Of a DNA stretch of 64,000 bases, positions 1-9,700 are shown one piece after another (the stretch's first letter is position 1; each line of letters opens with the position of its first letter). The translations under genes and the position numbers were made by a program. Source of the DNA: Streptomyces sp. MMG1533 (GTDB taxonomy: Bacteria; Actinomycetota; Actinomycetes; Streptomycetales; Streptomycetaceae); assembly GCF_001279775.1 (NCBI RefSeq), contig NZ_LGDG01000272.1:1-64000 (forward strand). The letters run 5' to 3'. The notes beneath the pieces were generated by a model, which did no database searches, was not told where the DNA came from, and saw only the letters and a list, made by a program, of their open reading frames with translations.

Positions 1-62
1 ATCGAGGCGAGCGCGGTCACCCACACCAGGGCGACGTGCAGGATCGTCGGCACGCCCGCCAT
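1..62 (-). CDS. Sugar ABC transporter permease, N-terminal fragment (partial, start unclear)
   Basis: On the minus strand, reading off the left edge, the frame gives RRDRITLGLMAGVPTILHV followed by a hydrophobic stretch. This resembles the first membrane segment of MalF/UgpA-type sugar permeases (family knowledge). The only in-frame ATG is at 62, inside what looks like conserved sequence. No ATG, GTG or TTG occurs in any minus frame between 62 and about 299. The similarity continues upstream to about 120, next to a G/C homopolymer run. Either the gene really starts at 62, or its 5' end is broken by a frameshift or deletion at the cluster edge. The product is a guess from only about 30 residues. 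Confidence 0.4.
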   Translation of the reverse strand, partial: MAGVPTILHVALVWVTALAS

Positions 63-98
63 CAGGCCGAGCGTGATGCGGTCGCGGCGGGGGAGCAG

Positions 99-113
99 GG
101 GGGTTTTGCCCCC
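99..113. other. G5-C5 hairpin in the 289-base gap between the permease fragment and cchK
   Basis: Five G (99-103) can pair with five C (109-113) around a TTTTG loop. It sits in the gap 63-351, which otherwise shows no supported gene. It could end transcription of cchK, or it could simply be coding sequence of a longer permease. Low certainty. Confidence 0.2.
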
Positions 114-351
114 GGGGTGGAAGCGGGCGGCCGCCGCCTGGGTGGGGGGGCGGGAGCCGAGCGGCCGGACGCGCCGGTCGGCCTGCGGGCGAGTTGACGC
201 CGTTGCCGGGCGTGGTCGAACTCCTGGGGCCTGCCTCCGAGTTGCCTTCGGCGAGGGAACGTCAGGTGTTTCTGATCGAGGCGCCCCGAGCTGCCGCTCA
301 CGCCGCGGACACCCAGGTTTGTCCTTGGGCGGGGCGGTTCGCTGTGCAGGG

Positions 352-564
352 TCAGCCGTCCATGGACGCCGCGAGGGATCGGGGGCGCAGATCGGTCCAG
401 TTGGCCTCGATGAAGTCCAGGCATGCCTCTCTGGTGTTCTCGTCGAGGACCATCGTCCACCCCCCGGGCACCTCGGCGAAGGACGGCCAGAGTGAGTGCT
501 GGCCCTCGTCGTTCACCAGGACCAGGAATCGGCCTTCGGGGTCGTCGAAAGGGTTGGTGCTCAT
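352..564 (-). CDS. cchK: MbtH-like protein, NRPS accessory
   Basis: This 70-residue protein has the MbtH pattern: NPFDD near the N-terminus, a central [13 protein letters not shown] and a C-terminal WTDLRPRSL. MbtH-like proteins bind NRPS adenylation domains and raise their solubility and activity, so the partner here is CchH. An AGGAGG ribosome site lies about 8 bases before the ATG at 564. The gene is divergent from cchJ across an iron box at 661-679, so iron limitation probably induces both. Length and motifs are normal for the family. Confidence 0.95.
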   Translation of the reverse strand: MSTNPFDDPEGRFLVLVNDEGQHSLWPSFAEVPGGWTMVLDENTREACLDFIEANWTDLRPRSLAASMDG

Positions 565-660
565 GCTCAGTGCCTCCTCGGTTCCGACGGGAACGGTGAC
601 AGCCGCGTCGAGAGCGCGGACCAGGGGTGGTTCCAGTGGTGATGGAAGCGAGTGCCATGA

Positions 661-679
661 TTAGGTTAGGCTCGCCTAA
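661..679. promoter_or_regulatory. Iron box (DmdR1/IdeR operator), cchK/cchJ divergent promoter
   Basis: TTAGGTTAGGCTCGCCTAA is a near-perfect match to the actinobacterial 19-bp iron box (TTAGGTTAGGCTCACCTAA). It lies between divergent cchK and the small ORF/cchJ unit, about 97 bases from cchK and 48 from the small ORF. Iron-loaded DmdR1/IdeR would repress both directions. This is the best-matching iron box in the window. Confidence 0.93.
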
Positions 680-726
680 TTCCTGTGAGCTTAGCCTTTG
701 CCCTTCCCTCTCACAAGGAGACGTTC

Positions 727-828
727 ATGCCTTTGGTGATCGAACGGGTCCGCACCGAGGACGGCACGGAGTTGCCCGACACCGAGTTCATTCGGACCAC
801 GGGCTGCCACCTCACCGGCCGGCCATGA
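727..828 (+). CDS. 33-residue small ORF translationally coupled to cchJ
   Basis: An ATG at 727 follows a strong AAGGAG at 715-720 with six bases spacing. The frame runs 33 codons, beginning MPLVIERVRTEDG and ending HLTGRP. Its TGA at 826-828 overlaps the cchJ ATG at 825-827. cchJ itself has no good ribosome site because its upstream sequence is inside this ORF, so translation of the small ORF probably delivers ribosomes to cchJ. It sits directly downstream of the iron box. I do not recognise the peptide. It may be a leader that sets cchJ translation, or a functional micropeptide. Confidence 0.6.
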   Translation: MPLVIERVRTEDGTELPDTEFIRTTGCHLTGRP

Positions 829-1943
829 CCGATCCCGTCCACGGCCTCGCGGCCGGCAGGGAGAACGCGTTCGTCGAGTTCGGACTGCCCGGCACGCCCG
901 GCACCGACGAGTTCTGGGCGGCGGCGGGAACACCCGCATCGGTGCCCGCCGACGACGGCGGTTGGGTGACCTTGTTCCTGTGGCGCGGGTCTCCGGCGAG
1001 CATCGGCTTCGAGAGCTGGTCGGATCCGGTGCCGCTGCGCCGATGGGGCGAGACGGACTGCTGGTACGCCGAGGTGCGCATGCCCGCGCGGCTGCGGGTG
1101 ACCTACCGGTTCCTCGCGGGCGACGCGGCGTACGCCGACCCCTTCAACCCGGTCGGTGCGGGCGGTGACCGGTCCATCGCCGCGACCCCGGACGCGCCGG
1201 CCCAGCCGCACTGGCCCGTGGTCGGCACCGGCAGCGACGCCGTACTGCCCCTCCCGCGCACCCGGATCCGCTGGGCCGGCGGACGGCTCGGCGGGCGGCG
1301 CACCGTGCGAGTCCACCCGGCGGGCGGCGGCGGACCGGTGGTCCTGCTGCTCGACGGGGACGACTGGCTGTACCTGCACCCGGCCATGAGTGCCTTCGAC
1401 TCGGCCGTCGCCAGTGGCGAGATGCCCGCCGTCACGCTCGTCTTCCTTCCGACCAAGGACAGGGTGGCCGAGTTCGGATGCAGGCCCGAGCTGTGGGAGG
1501 CGGTCCGGGACGAACTGCTGCCGCTGGTGGCAGAAACGGGCGTACCCGCGGACCGGGACCGACTGGTGGTCGCCGGGCAGAGTCTCGGCGGGCTGAGCGC
1601 GATGTACGCGGCACTGGAGTTCCCGGAGCTGGTCTCTCGCGTCGCCTGTCAGTCGGCGTCGTTCTGGTGGACACCCGACGCCATGGACCTGGCAGACCCC
1701 TTGGGCGGCCCGGTCGGCGGCACCATCGCCGCCCGCCTGCGGGAGCGCCCCGACCTGTCGGGTCTCCGGGTCGCGTTCGACGTGGGGGAACACGAGACGC
1801 GGATGCTGCCCCACTGCGAACTGACCGAGGCCCTGGCCGAACAGGCCGGTGCGACCGTGCGGGTTTCGCGGTCGGCATCGGACCACGACCGAGCGGGCTG
1901 GCGGCACGCCCTGCTCAGGGATGTCGCCTGGGCGCTCGCTTAG
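825..1943 (+). CDS. cchJ: Siderophore esterase-family hydrolase (Fes/IroE type)
   Basis: The 372-residue protein has an N-terminal early-set domain as in enterochelin esterases (residues about 10-150) and an alpha/beta hydrolase domain. The nucleophile elbow GQSLGG puts Ser253 at the centre, and SDHDRAGW near the C-terminus holds the likely catalytic His354. CchJ in coelichelin loci is an esterase. Because CchH lacks a thioesterase domain, CchJ is a candidate for product release, or for hydrolysis of the iron-loaded siderophore. The start at 825 is chosen from the ATGA overlap with the small ORF and from family length; an in-frame extension to 627 crosses the iron box and is unlikely. Confidence 0.9.
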   Translation: MTDPVHGLAAGRENAFVEFGLPGTPGTDEFWAAAGTPASVPADDGGWVTLFLWRGSPASIGFESWSDPVPLRRWGETDCWYAEVRMPARLRVTYRFLAGDAAYADPFNPVGAGGDRSIAATPDAPAQPHWPVVGTGSDAVLPLPRTRIRWAGGRLGGRRTVRVHPAGGGGPVVLLLDGDDWLYLHPAMSAFDSAVASGEMPAVTLVFLPTKDRVAEFGCRPELWEAVRDELLPLVAETGVPADRDRLVVAGQSLGGLSAMYAALEFPELVSRVACQSASFWWTPDAMDLADPLGGPVGGTIAARLRERPDLSGLRVAFDVGEHETRMLPHCELTEALAEQAGATVRVSRSASDHDRAGWRHALLRDVAWALA

Positions 1944-1959
1944 CGCCTGTCCGGCGGAT

Positions 1960-2012
1960 CATGCCGCAGACGCGGGGCTTGGCACGCCGATCTGCGGCAT
2001 GCCAAGCCCCGC
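1960..2012. terminator. Bidirectional terminator region with two interlocking inverted repeats
   Basis: The region lies between convergent cchJ and cchI. CATGCCGCAGA (1960-1970) pairs with its complement at 1991-2001. GCGGGGCTTGGCA (1972-1984) pairs with its complement at 2000-2012. The arms run in order X, Y, X', Y', so the 11-bp and 13-bp stems cross and exclude each other. The 13-bp GC-rich stem would serve as an intrinsic-type terminator in actinobacteria. There is no U-tract. Confidence 0.7.
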
Positions 2013-2066
2013 TCAAGGCGTGTCGCTGTCACCACCGTGCCGGGACAGCACACCCAGCAGGTCGGA

Positions 2067-3767
2067 TCAGCGGGCCACCGCCAGGCAATAGGCCTCGTCC
2101 GTCGCCAGGAGGTTCCGATGGGTGTCCTCGGCGGTGATGACACCGTCGTCCAGGACAAGGACACGGTCGGCTGCGTCGAGGAGGGCCGGGCTGCTGGTGA
2201 TCACGAGGGTGGTACGGCCCCGGCGCAGCTTCGCGACGTTGCGGGCGATGAGCTGCTCGGTGACCGCGTCGACGGCCGTCGTGGGGTCGTGCAGGACGAG
2301 GACGTCGGTGTCGGCGGCGAGGGCGCGGGCCAGGGACAGCCGTTGGCGCTGCCCCCCGGAGAGGTTCGCGCCGCGGTCGCGGACACCGTGGTCGAGTCCT
2401 TCGCGGTGGAGGGCGACGACGTCGGTCAGCATGGACGCCTCGACGGCCTCCGGGACCGTCCGGCTGGTGCCCGACGGGTCGATGTTCGTGCGGAGGGTGC
2501 CCGCGAAGATCTCCCCGTCGTACGGATTCACCAGCAGGTGCTCGCGGACCGCCTCGATCGACAGGTCCGCGAGCTCCTGCCCGCTGACCCGCACCACTCC
2601 CTCGTACGCGTCGGGAGGGACGTTCACGGCCAGCAGCGACGCGAGGTCGGCCGCCGCGCGCGGCTGGTAGGCGGCGATCGCCACGAACTCGCCGGCTGCC
2701 ACCTGGAACTTCACTTTGCGCAGGGATCCGTATCGGACGCAGTCGATCTCGAGGGATCCGCCCGCGGCCGGGCGCTCCGGACCCGGCGTCGTGACCGGAG
2801 GCGCGGACAGCACCAGCGCCATCCGCTCGGCCGACGCGCGCGCGATCATCACGTACTTCGGCATCTCCGAGAACAGCTTGAGCGGTTCCATGATGAACTG
2901 CGCGAGACCCACGGCCATGACGAGCTCCCCGATGGAGATCCGGCCGTCGAACGCCAGCCGGCCCGCCGTCAGGGTCACGGCGGCGGCGAGGACCGCGTTG
3001 AGGGCCAACGCGGTGCCCGCGTACACGCCGTTCACCCGGGCGACGGTGATCGCCTGGTGCTTCGCCTCCGTGCTGACCGTCCGGTAGGACCGGAACGCCG
3101 CGTGATTGCCGCCGAAGCCGTGCAGCGGGCGCAGGCCGATGATGAGGTCGGCGACCTTCGCGCCCGCCCGTGCCACCCGGGCCTGCTGTTCGCGGGTACT
3201 GGCGCCGATCCGCCGGGACATCACGCTCAGGACGGACAGGATCGCGACGGTGCCCACGATCACCAGCAGGCCGAGCCGGAGGTCGGCCAGGCCCAGCGCG
3301 ACCGCCGCGACCAGCACCGCGACCAGCGAGCTGATCAGCAGCGGCACCACCTCGATGATGTCGGCGGTCTGGTCGGCGTCCTCGGTGGCGATGGTCAGCA
3401 CCTCGCCGGACTTGAGGTCGACGTCCCTGGCCACCGGCTGGAGTCCGCAGGCCGCGACCCGCACCCGCCAGCGGTGCGCCTCCGTCGTGTTGGCCTTCTG
3501 CAGGATGCGCATCCCGAACCGCCACGACAGCGACACGGTCGTGATGATCACGGCCAACGCGGCGATCGACAGGCCGAGCGAGCCGAGGCTCCGGTCCCGC
3601 ATGGTGTGTTCGACGATCAGGCCGAGCGCGATGGGGAAGGCGGTCTCACCCGCCTGGTACAGGCCCATGAGGAAGGTGCCCCAGGCCATGGCGCCGACGT
3701 TGCGACGCAGTGCGGTCCGGAGGATGTCGGACCCCGGGCGGGGCCGCTGCGTGTCAGGAGTTGTCAT
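2067..3767 (-). CDS. cchI: ABC half-exporter with degenerate nucleotide site (coelichelin export)
   Basis: This 566-residue protein has an N-terminal membrane domain of about six helices and a C-terminal ATPase domain. The ATPase half is unusual. Where Walker A should be (about residue 367) it reads AYQPRAAAD, with no GxxGxGKS/T. Walker B is VLVLHDPTT instead of the usual DEPT, and the Q-loop Gln and H-loop His are also gone. The LSGGQRQR signature near residue 470 is intact. It therefore probably cannot hydrolyse ATP alone and pairs with CchG. The ATG at 3767 overlaps the end of cchH by 14 bases; a TTG at 3782 is less likely. The family role is siderophore export; the heterodimer is my inference. 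Confidence 0.9.
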   Translation of the reverse strand: MTTPDTQRPRPGSDILRTALRRNVGAMAWGTFLMGLYQAGETAFPIALGLIVEHTMRDRSLGSLGLSIAALAVIITTVSLSWRFGMRILQKANTTEAHRWRVRVAACGLQPVARDVDLKSGEVLTIATEDADQTADIIEVVPLLISSLVAVLVAAVALGLADLRLGLLVIVGTVAILSVLSVMSRRIGASTREQQARVARAGAKVADLIIGLRPLHGFGGNHAAFRSYRTVSTEAKHQAITVARVNGVYAGTALALNAVLAAAVTLTAGRLAFDGRISIGELVMAVGLAQFIMEPLKLFSEMPKYVMIARASAERMALVLSAPPVTTPGPERPAAGGSLEIDCVRYGSLRKVKFQVAAGEFVAIAAYQPRAAADLASLLAVNVPPDAYEGVVRVSGQELADLSIEAVREHLLVNPYDGEIFAGTLRTNIDPSGTSRTVPEAVEASMLTDVVALHREGLDHGVRDRGANLSGGQRQRLSLARALAADTDVLVLHDPTTAVDAVTEQLIARNVAKLRRGRTTLVITSSPALLDAADRVLVLDDGVITAEDTHRNLLATDEAYCLAVAR

Positions 3768-6700
3768 CGAGGTGGTGGGCAATCGCTTCCGGGGTGCGCA
3801 GGGTGAACAGGTCTCGGATGGTGATCACAGGACCGAACTCCCGGCGGAGCAGCCCGCTCAGCCGCACCGCCAGCATGGAGTGCCCTCCCAGGGACACGAA
3901 GTCGCTCACCGCGCTCACCTCGTCGTCGTCCAGATCCAGTGCCTCGGCGAAGAACTCGCACACCACGGTCTCGGTCTCGCTCTCGGGTCCCCGCTCCCCC
4001 GCCGTGGTCAGCGCGCCCAGCGGCTTGGCCTCCGGCAACGCCTTCGTGTCAGCCTTCCCGTTCACCGTCAGCGGGATGCCGTCGACCTGGGCGTAGTGCG
4101 TCGGGCGAAGGAAGTCCGGCAGTCCGGCGCCCACTTCGGCGGCGACCGCCGCGAGGTCGGCGCCGTCAAGGACGAGGTAGGCGGCCAGCCGGTACGCCCC
4201 GTCGACCTGCGGGTCGGGCTGGGCGACCGCGGCGACGAACCGCACCGCCGGGTGCGCCGCGAACGCGGCCTCGACCTCGCCGGGTTCGACCCGGTGCCCC
4301 CGGATCTTGACCTGCTGGTCGGTTCGGCCCAGGTACATCAGGTTCCCGTCGGGCCGCCGGACCACCAGGTCCCCGGTGCGGTACATGCGCTCGCCGGGTT
4401 GGCCGAACGGGCACGCCACGAAGCGGTGCGCGGTCTGTGCGGGCTGCCCGAGGTAGCCGCGCGCGATGCCGATGCCCGACACGTACAGCTCCCCGGGAAC
4501 CCCGTCGGGCACGGACCGCAGCCACGGATCCAGCACGTACACGTCCGTGTTGTCGATCGCCACTCCCACCACCGGGTCCTGACACTCGAAGGTGCCGACG
4601 CCGAGGGTGTTGATGGTGTACTCGGTCGGTCCGTACAGGTTGTAGCCGACCGTCCCCCCGGTCTCGGCGAGCCGCTGCCACAGTGTCGGGGTGACGGCCT
4701 CGCCGCCCAGCAGCACCAGTGCCGGCCGCCGTGCCGGATTGTCCAACAGCCCCTCGGCGACCAGCTGTTGCGCGTAGGTCGGGGTCACGTTGATGACGTC
4801 GATCCCGTGTTCAAGGCAGTACTCGACCAACCGGGGCGCGTCACGGCGCAGTTCCTCGTCGCAGATGTGCACTTCGTGGCCGTCGGCGAGCCACAGCAGT
4901 TCCTCCCACGACATGTCGAACGCGAACGACACGGTGTGCGCGATCCGGAAGACCCGGTGGTCGTGCTCCGCCAGCACCGGCTCGAAGATCCGGCGTTGAT
5001 GGTTGATCAGCATGTTGGTGAGTCCGGCGTACTCGGTGACCACGCCCTTGGGCTTCCCCGTCGATCCGGAGGTGTAGATCGTGTACGCGGGGTGCCGCAG
5101 GCGGTCGGGATCGTCCGGCGCGAACGTCACGAACGGCTCGGCCTCGGGCAGCGGGCGGTCCAGCTCGATCAGGTCATTCAGGTCCATCAGGTCGCCGGTC
5201 AGCCGGGGCGACACGGTGCTCACCGTGAGGATCACGTCCGGGCGGGCGTCCGCGACGATCGCGGCGATCCGCTCGTCCGGGTGGTCCAGCTCCAGCGGCA
5301 CGTACGCGGCTCCGACGCGCAGCACGGCGAACAGCGCCACGATCGAGTCGAGGGAACGCGGGATCGCGAGACCCACGGTCGTCTCGGGGCCGATGCCACG
5401 CTCTGCGAGCACACCCGCCACCGCGCGGCTGCGGTCCCGGAGCTCCGCGAAGGTCATGGTCGAGCCGTGGGCGACGAGCGCGACCCGCAGCGGATCGCGA
5501 TCCGCCGCCCGGTCGAACCGGTCGAGGACGGTGTCCGTGCCGACGTCCGTGCGGGTGCGCTGGGGGGGCTGCGGCCCCAACCCCCGCAGTGCGCCGACCG
5601 GCCCGGTCGACCGGGCCAGGTCCTCGAGTACGCGCAGGTAGTCGTCGAGGAGACGCCGGGCGTTCTCGGTGTCGTCGTCGCGGTGCTCCAGCTTGACCGT
5701 GAGCCGGTCGCCGGGCGTGACGACCCAGGTGAACGGATAGTGGGTGGAGTCATCGGCCTTCACCGCGGTGATGCCGTGCCTGGCGTTCATCTCGGCGAAC
5801 GCGTCCATGTCCAGGAAGTTCTGGAGCACGAACAGGTTGTCGAACAGGGTGTCGTGGCCACTGGCCCGCTGGATCTCGCCGAGGCCGAGGTGCTCGTGCC
5901 CCATCGCCTCGACCCTGGCCGTCTGCACGGCCGAGAGGTACTCGCGGACCGTGTCGTCCGGCCGTGCCCGCGTCCACATCGGCACGGTGTTGAGCAGCAC
6001 GCCGACGATGTCGGACAGGTCCTCACCCTCCCGGCCGGAGACGGTCACGCCGAACACGGCGTCAGTGCGGCCCGTGTGCGCGCCGAGCAGGAGGCCGAAG
6101 GCTCCGGTCAGCACCGAGTTCAGCGTGACGCCGTGCGCCTTGGCCGCTTCCCGCAGGAGGTCCGACTGTTCGGCGGACAGCGTGTGCACGAGGGCGCGCG
6201 GCAGGTCGTCCGTGAGGGACGGCGTCGGCCCGGCGAGCAGCGTCGGGCCGGGGAGGCCGGCCAGGTGCTCCGCCCAGAAGCGTTCCGATACGGCGGAGTC
6301 CTTGGCGTCGAGCGCCCGGGCGTGGTCCTCGAAGCTCGGCGTGGCCGGGGCCGGGGCCGGCAACTCGCCCGCCAGGACTGCCTGATACGCGTCGAACAGG
6401 TCCCGCAGCACGATCTCGCGGGACCAGCCGTCCCACAGCAGCAGGTGGTAGCTGAGCAGCAGGCCGTCGCGGTCGTCCGGCAGCCGCACCACGGTCAGCC
6501 GGATCAGCGGCGGCTCACCCGGATCGAATCCCGTGTCGCGGTCCTGGGCGCACAGAGCCTCGACTTCACCGTCCGTCGACAGGTGGACCGTGCGGACATC
6601 GACCCGTCGACCGGCCTTGAGGACCTGCACCGGGTTTCCGTCGGCGTCGGTGGCGAAGCCGGCGCCCACGACCGGGTGTCGCACCATCACGTACGCCATC

Positions 6701-9700
6701 GCCTCGGCCAGCGCGTCGGTGTCCAGTCGCCGGTCGAAGCTGAACCAGCTCTGCGCGACGTAGTGTCCGGCCGAGCCCGCCATCTGGGCCTGGAAGAACA
6801 GGCCCCGCTGGAGCGGGGTGACCGGTGCCGTGCGCTCGGCCGTCGCGGAGGCGTCCGCGATGCGTTCCAGTGCGTTCCGCCAGCGCTCGGTGATCTCGTC
6901 GGGGATGCCCTCGGCGAGGGTGAAGGCCGCGTGCAGGCTTCCGGTGGCCTCGTCGAGCCACGCGTTGACCTCGACGGCGTACGGGCTGCCCTGATCGCCG
7001 CCGGTGAGGTGCAGCGCCTGGGACTCGCTGCCCCGCCCGAGGTAGTTGAACAGCACCTGCGGGCGGGCGGTCAGCAGCGGGGCCGTCTGCGGGTTGAGGT
7101 ACCTGAGCCCGCCGTAGGCGACGTGCCCGCACTCGTCCGGCTGACGTTCGGCGACCTCGCGGGCCGCCGCGACGGGGTCGGTGTGCGGCGTGAGCCGTAT
7201 GGGCGCGATGGAGGTGAACCAGCCGACCGTGCGGGTGTAGTCGTGGTGTTCAAGGACCGGGACCCGGCCGTGCCGCTCCAGATCGATCGCGAGATCGGTG
7301 GGCGACGGCTGGACGTGTGTCAGCGCGGTGCGCAGCGCACCGCACAGCAACTCGGTGAGACCGACACCGAGTGCGGCGGGCGCGGTACGCGTCACACGGT
7401 CGCTCACTTCGGGGGCGAGCACGACAGTCGTCTCGCGCAGTCTCCCGACCGCGGGCAGCAGCCCGGGGGCCTGGAGCGTGGTGACCCAGTGCCCGAGGTC
7501 GTCGATCACCTGGGCGGACCGGAGCGCCAGGGCTTCGGCGTACTCGGCATAGGACGTGGTCGGCGGCGCCAGGGCCGCCCCGCGCAGGGCGGTGGCCAGG
7601 TCGTCCAGCAGTACCAGCCAGGACACCGAGTCGACGGCGAGATGGTGCACGGTGACCACCAGGGTCCGGCTCGCCGCCAGCCACGAGAACGCGATGACGT
7701 GCCCGGACTCGGGGTCGAGCCGTCCGGCGGCTTCGTTCGCCGCGGTCGTCGCGTCGATCGCTTCGGTCGCGTCCGCCCGGACGACGGTGACTTCGCGGGC
7801 GGGTTCGGTGCGCAGTGCCCACACCCCGTGCTCGACGCGCAGTCGCAGCCGCAGGGCCGGGTGCGCGGCCACCACTGCGTTCGCGGCGCGCTCGACGTCG
7901 GCGAACCCGGTGCCCTCGGGGGCCACCAGCGTCCTGGCCTGGGCGAACCCGGCGAGCGATCCGCCCAGTTCCCGCTGGCGCAGGATGATCGGCGTCGGCG
8001 TCAGCGGGCCGTCCTCGCGACGGGCGGGCGCGGAGGCGAGGGCCTGCGCTGTGCGTGGTGTGCGTGCCCCCAGGTGCTCGGCGAGCGCGCGCGGCGTCCT
8101 GAACAGGAACACGTCGCGTGGCGCGATCGGCAGGCCGAGCGCCCTGGCCCGGTTGATCACGGTGATGGCGACGATGCTGTCGCCCCCGGCCCTGAAGAAG
8201 TCGGTGTCACCGTCCGCTTCGGAGCCGGGCAGCGTCTCGGCGAAGATGTCGACGAGTGCGGCGAACGTGGCATCACTCGCGGCCACCTGGGTGTCGTCCG
8301 GTGCGGCAGGCGCCGAGTCACGCGTGGCGGGGATGGCGTGCCGGGCGGCGCGGTCGGTCAGGGCCTTGCGGTCCAGCTTGCCGTTGACCGTGAGCGGCAG
8401 GGCGTCGACCGGCAGCACCCTGCCCGGCACCATGTGCACGGGCAGCTTCGCCGACAGCAGGGCGGTGAAGTCGCCGGGCACCCGGCCGACCACGTGGGCG
8501 ACCAGGTGGTCGCCGCTGCCCGCGACGGTGACGGCCACGTCGGCCACACCGTCGAGTTCCCTGATCGCGGACTCCACCTCGCCCAACTCGATCCGGAAGC
8601 CCTTGAGTTGGACCTGGTCGTCGGCGCGGCCGGTGAACTCCAGCTCGCCGTCGAGCGTGCGGCGGGCGAGGTCGCCCGTGTGGTACATGCGGGAGCCGTC
8701 GCCCGCGAACGGGTTCGCCACGAACCGGCCCGCGGTGAGCCCCGGCCTGCCCAGATAGCCGAGGGACACCTGGTCGCCGGCGACGTAGATGGCGCCCACC
8801 CGGCCCGGCGGCACCGGCCGGAGCCGGTCGTCGAGCAGGTAGGTGACCAGGCCGGGAATCGGACCGCCGATCGGGCTGACGTCGTCGCCGAGATCGAAGT
8901 CCTCGTCGGTGAGCACCCGGTGGGTGACATGGACGGTGGTCTCGGTGATGCCGTACATGTTGACCAGCTCGGGCGAACCGGTGCCGTGCCGCTCGACCCA
9001 GCCGCGCAGCCGCCCGAGATCCAGCGCCTCGCCCCCGAAGATGATCCGGCGCAGTGCGGTGACCGGCTCGTCGGCATGCCGGTCGGCCTCGATGAACTGG
9101 TAGAAGGCCGACGGGGTCTGGTTCAGCACGGTCACTCCGCGCTCGCGGACCAGCCGGTGGAAGTCGACCGGGGAGCGGGTCAGTCCGTACTCCGGCACCA
9201 GCAGCTCACCACCGTGCGCCAGCGCGCCCCACAGTTCCCAGACCGCGAAGTCGAAGGAGAAGGAGTGGAACTGGACCCACACGTCGTGCGGGCCGAAGTC
9301 CATGCCGGGCCGGGTGTTCGCGAGCAGCGTCACCACACTGGAGTGCGGGACGACGACACCCTTGGGCCTGCCGGTCGATCCGGACGTGTAGATCACGTAC
9401 GCGGGGTCGTGCCAACCGGCCTGGGGCCCGGGCCCGGTGGTGGCCGGCGGCAGCTCGTCGTCCTGCACGAGCACCCGGGCCGACACGCCCGCCCGGGCCA
9501 GCAGTTCCGTGAAGCGGTCCCGCTGGCGCCGGTCCACGAGGACGACCTGCGGTGCGGCGTCGGCGAGGATGTACTCCAGCCGTTCGTCCGGGTACGCCAG
9601 GTCCAGCGGCACGTACGCGCCGCCCGCGGTGACGATCGCGACCAGGGCGACGACCTGCTCCAGGGAGCGCGGGACGGCGACGGCGACCCGCTTGCCCGGC

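Noticed and set aside
627..824. In-frame N-terminal extension of cchJ
   Set aside because: It would run through the iron box and lacks esterase similarity; the coupled ATG at 825 fits better.
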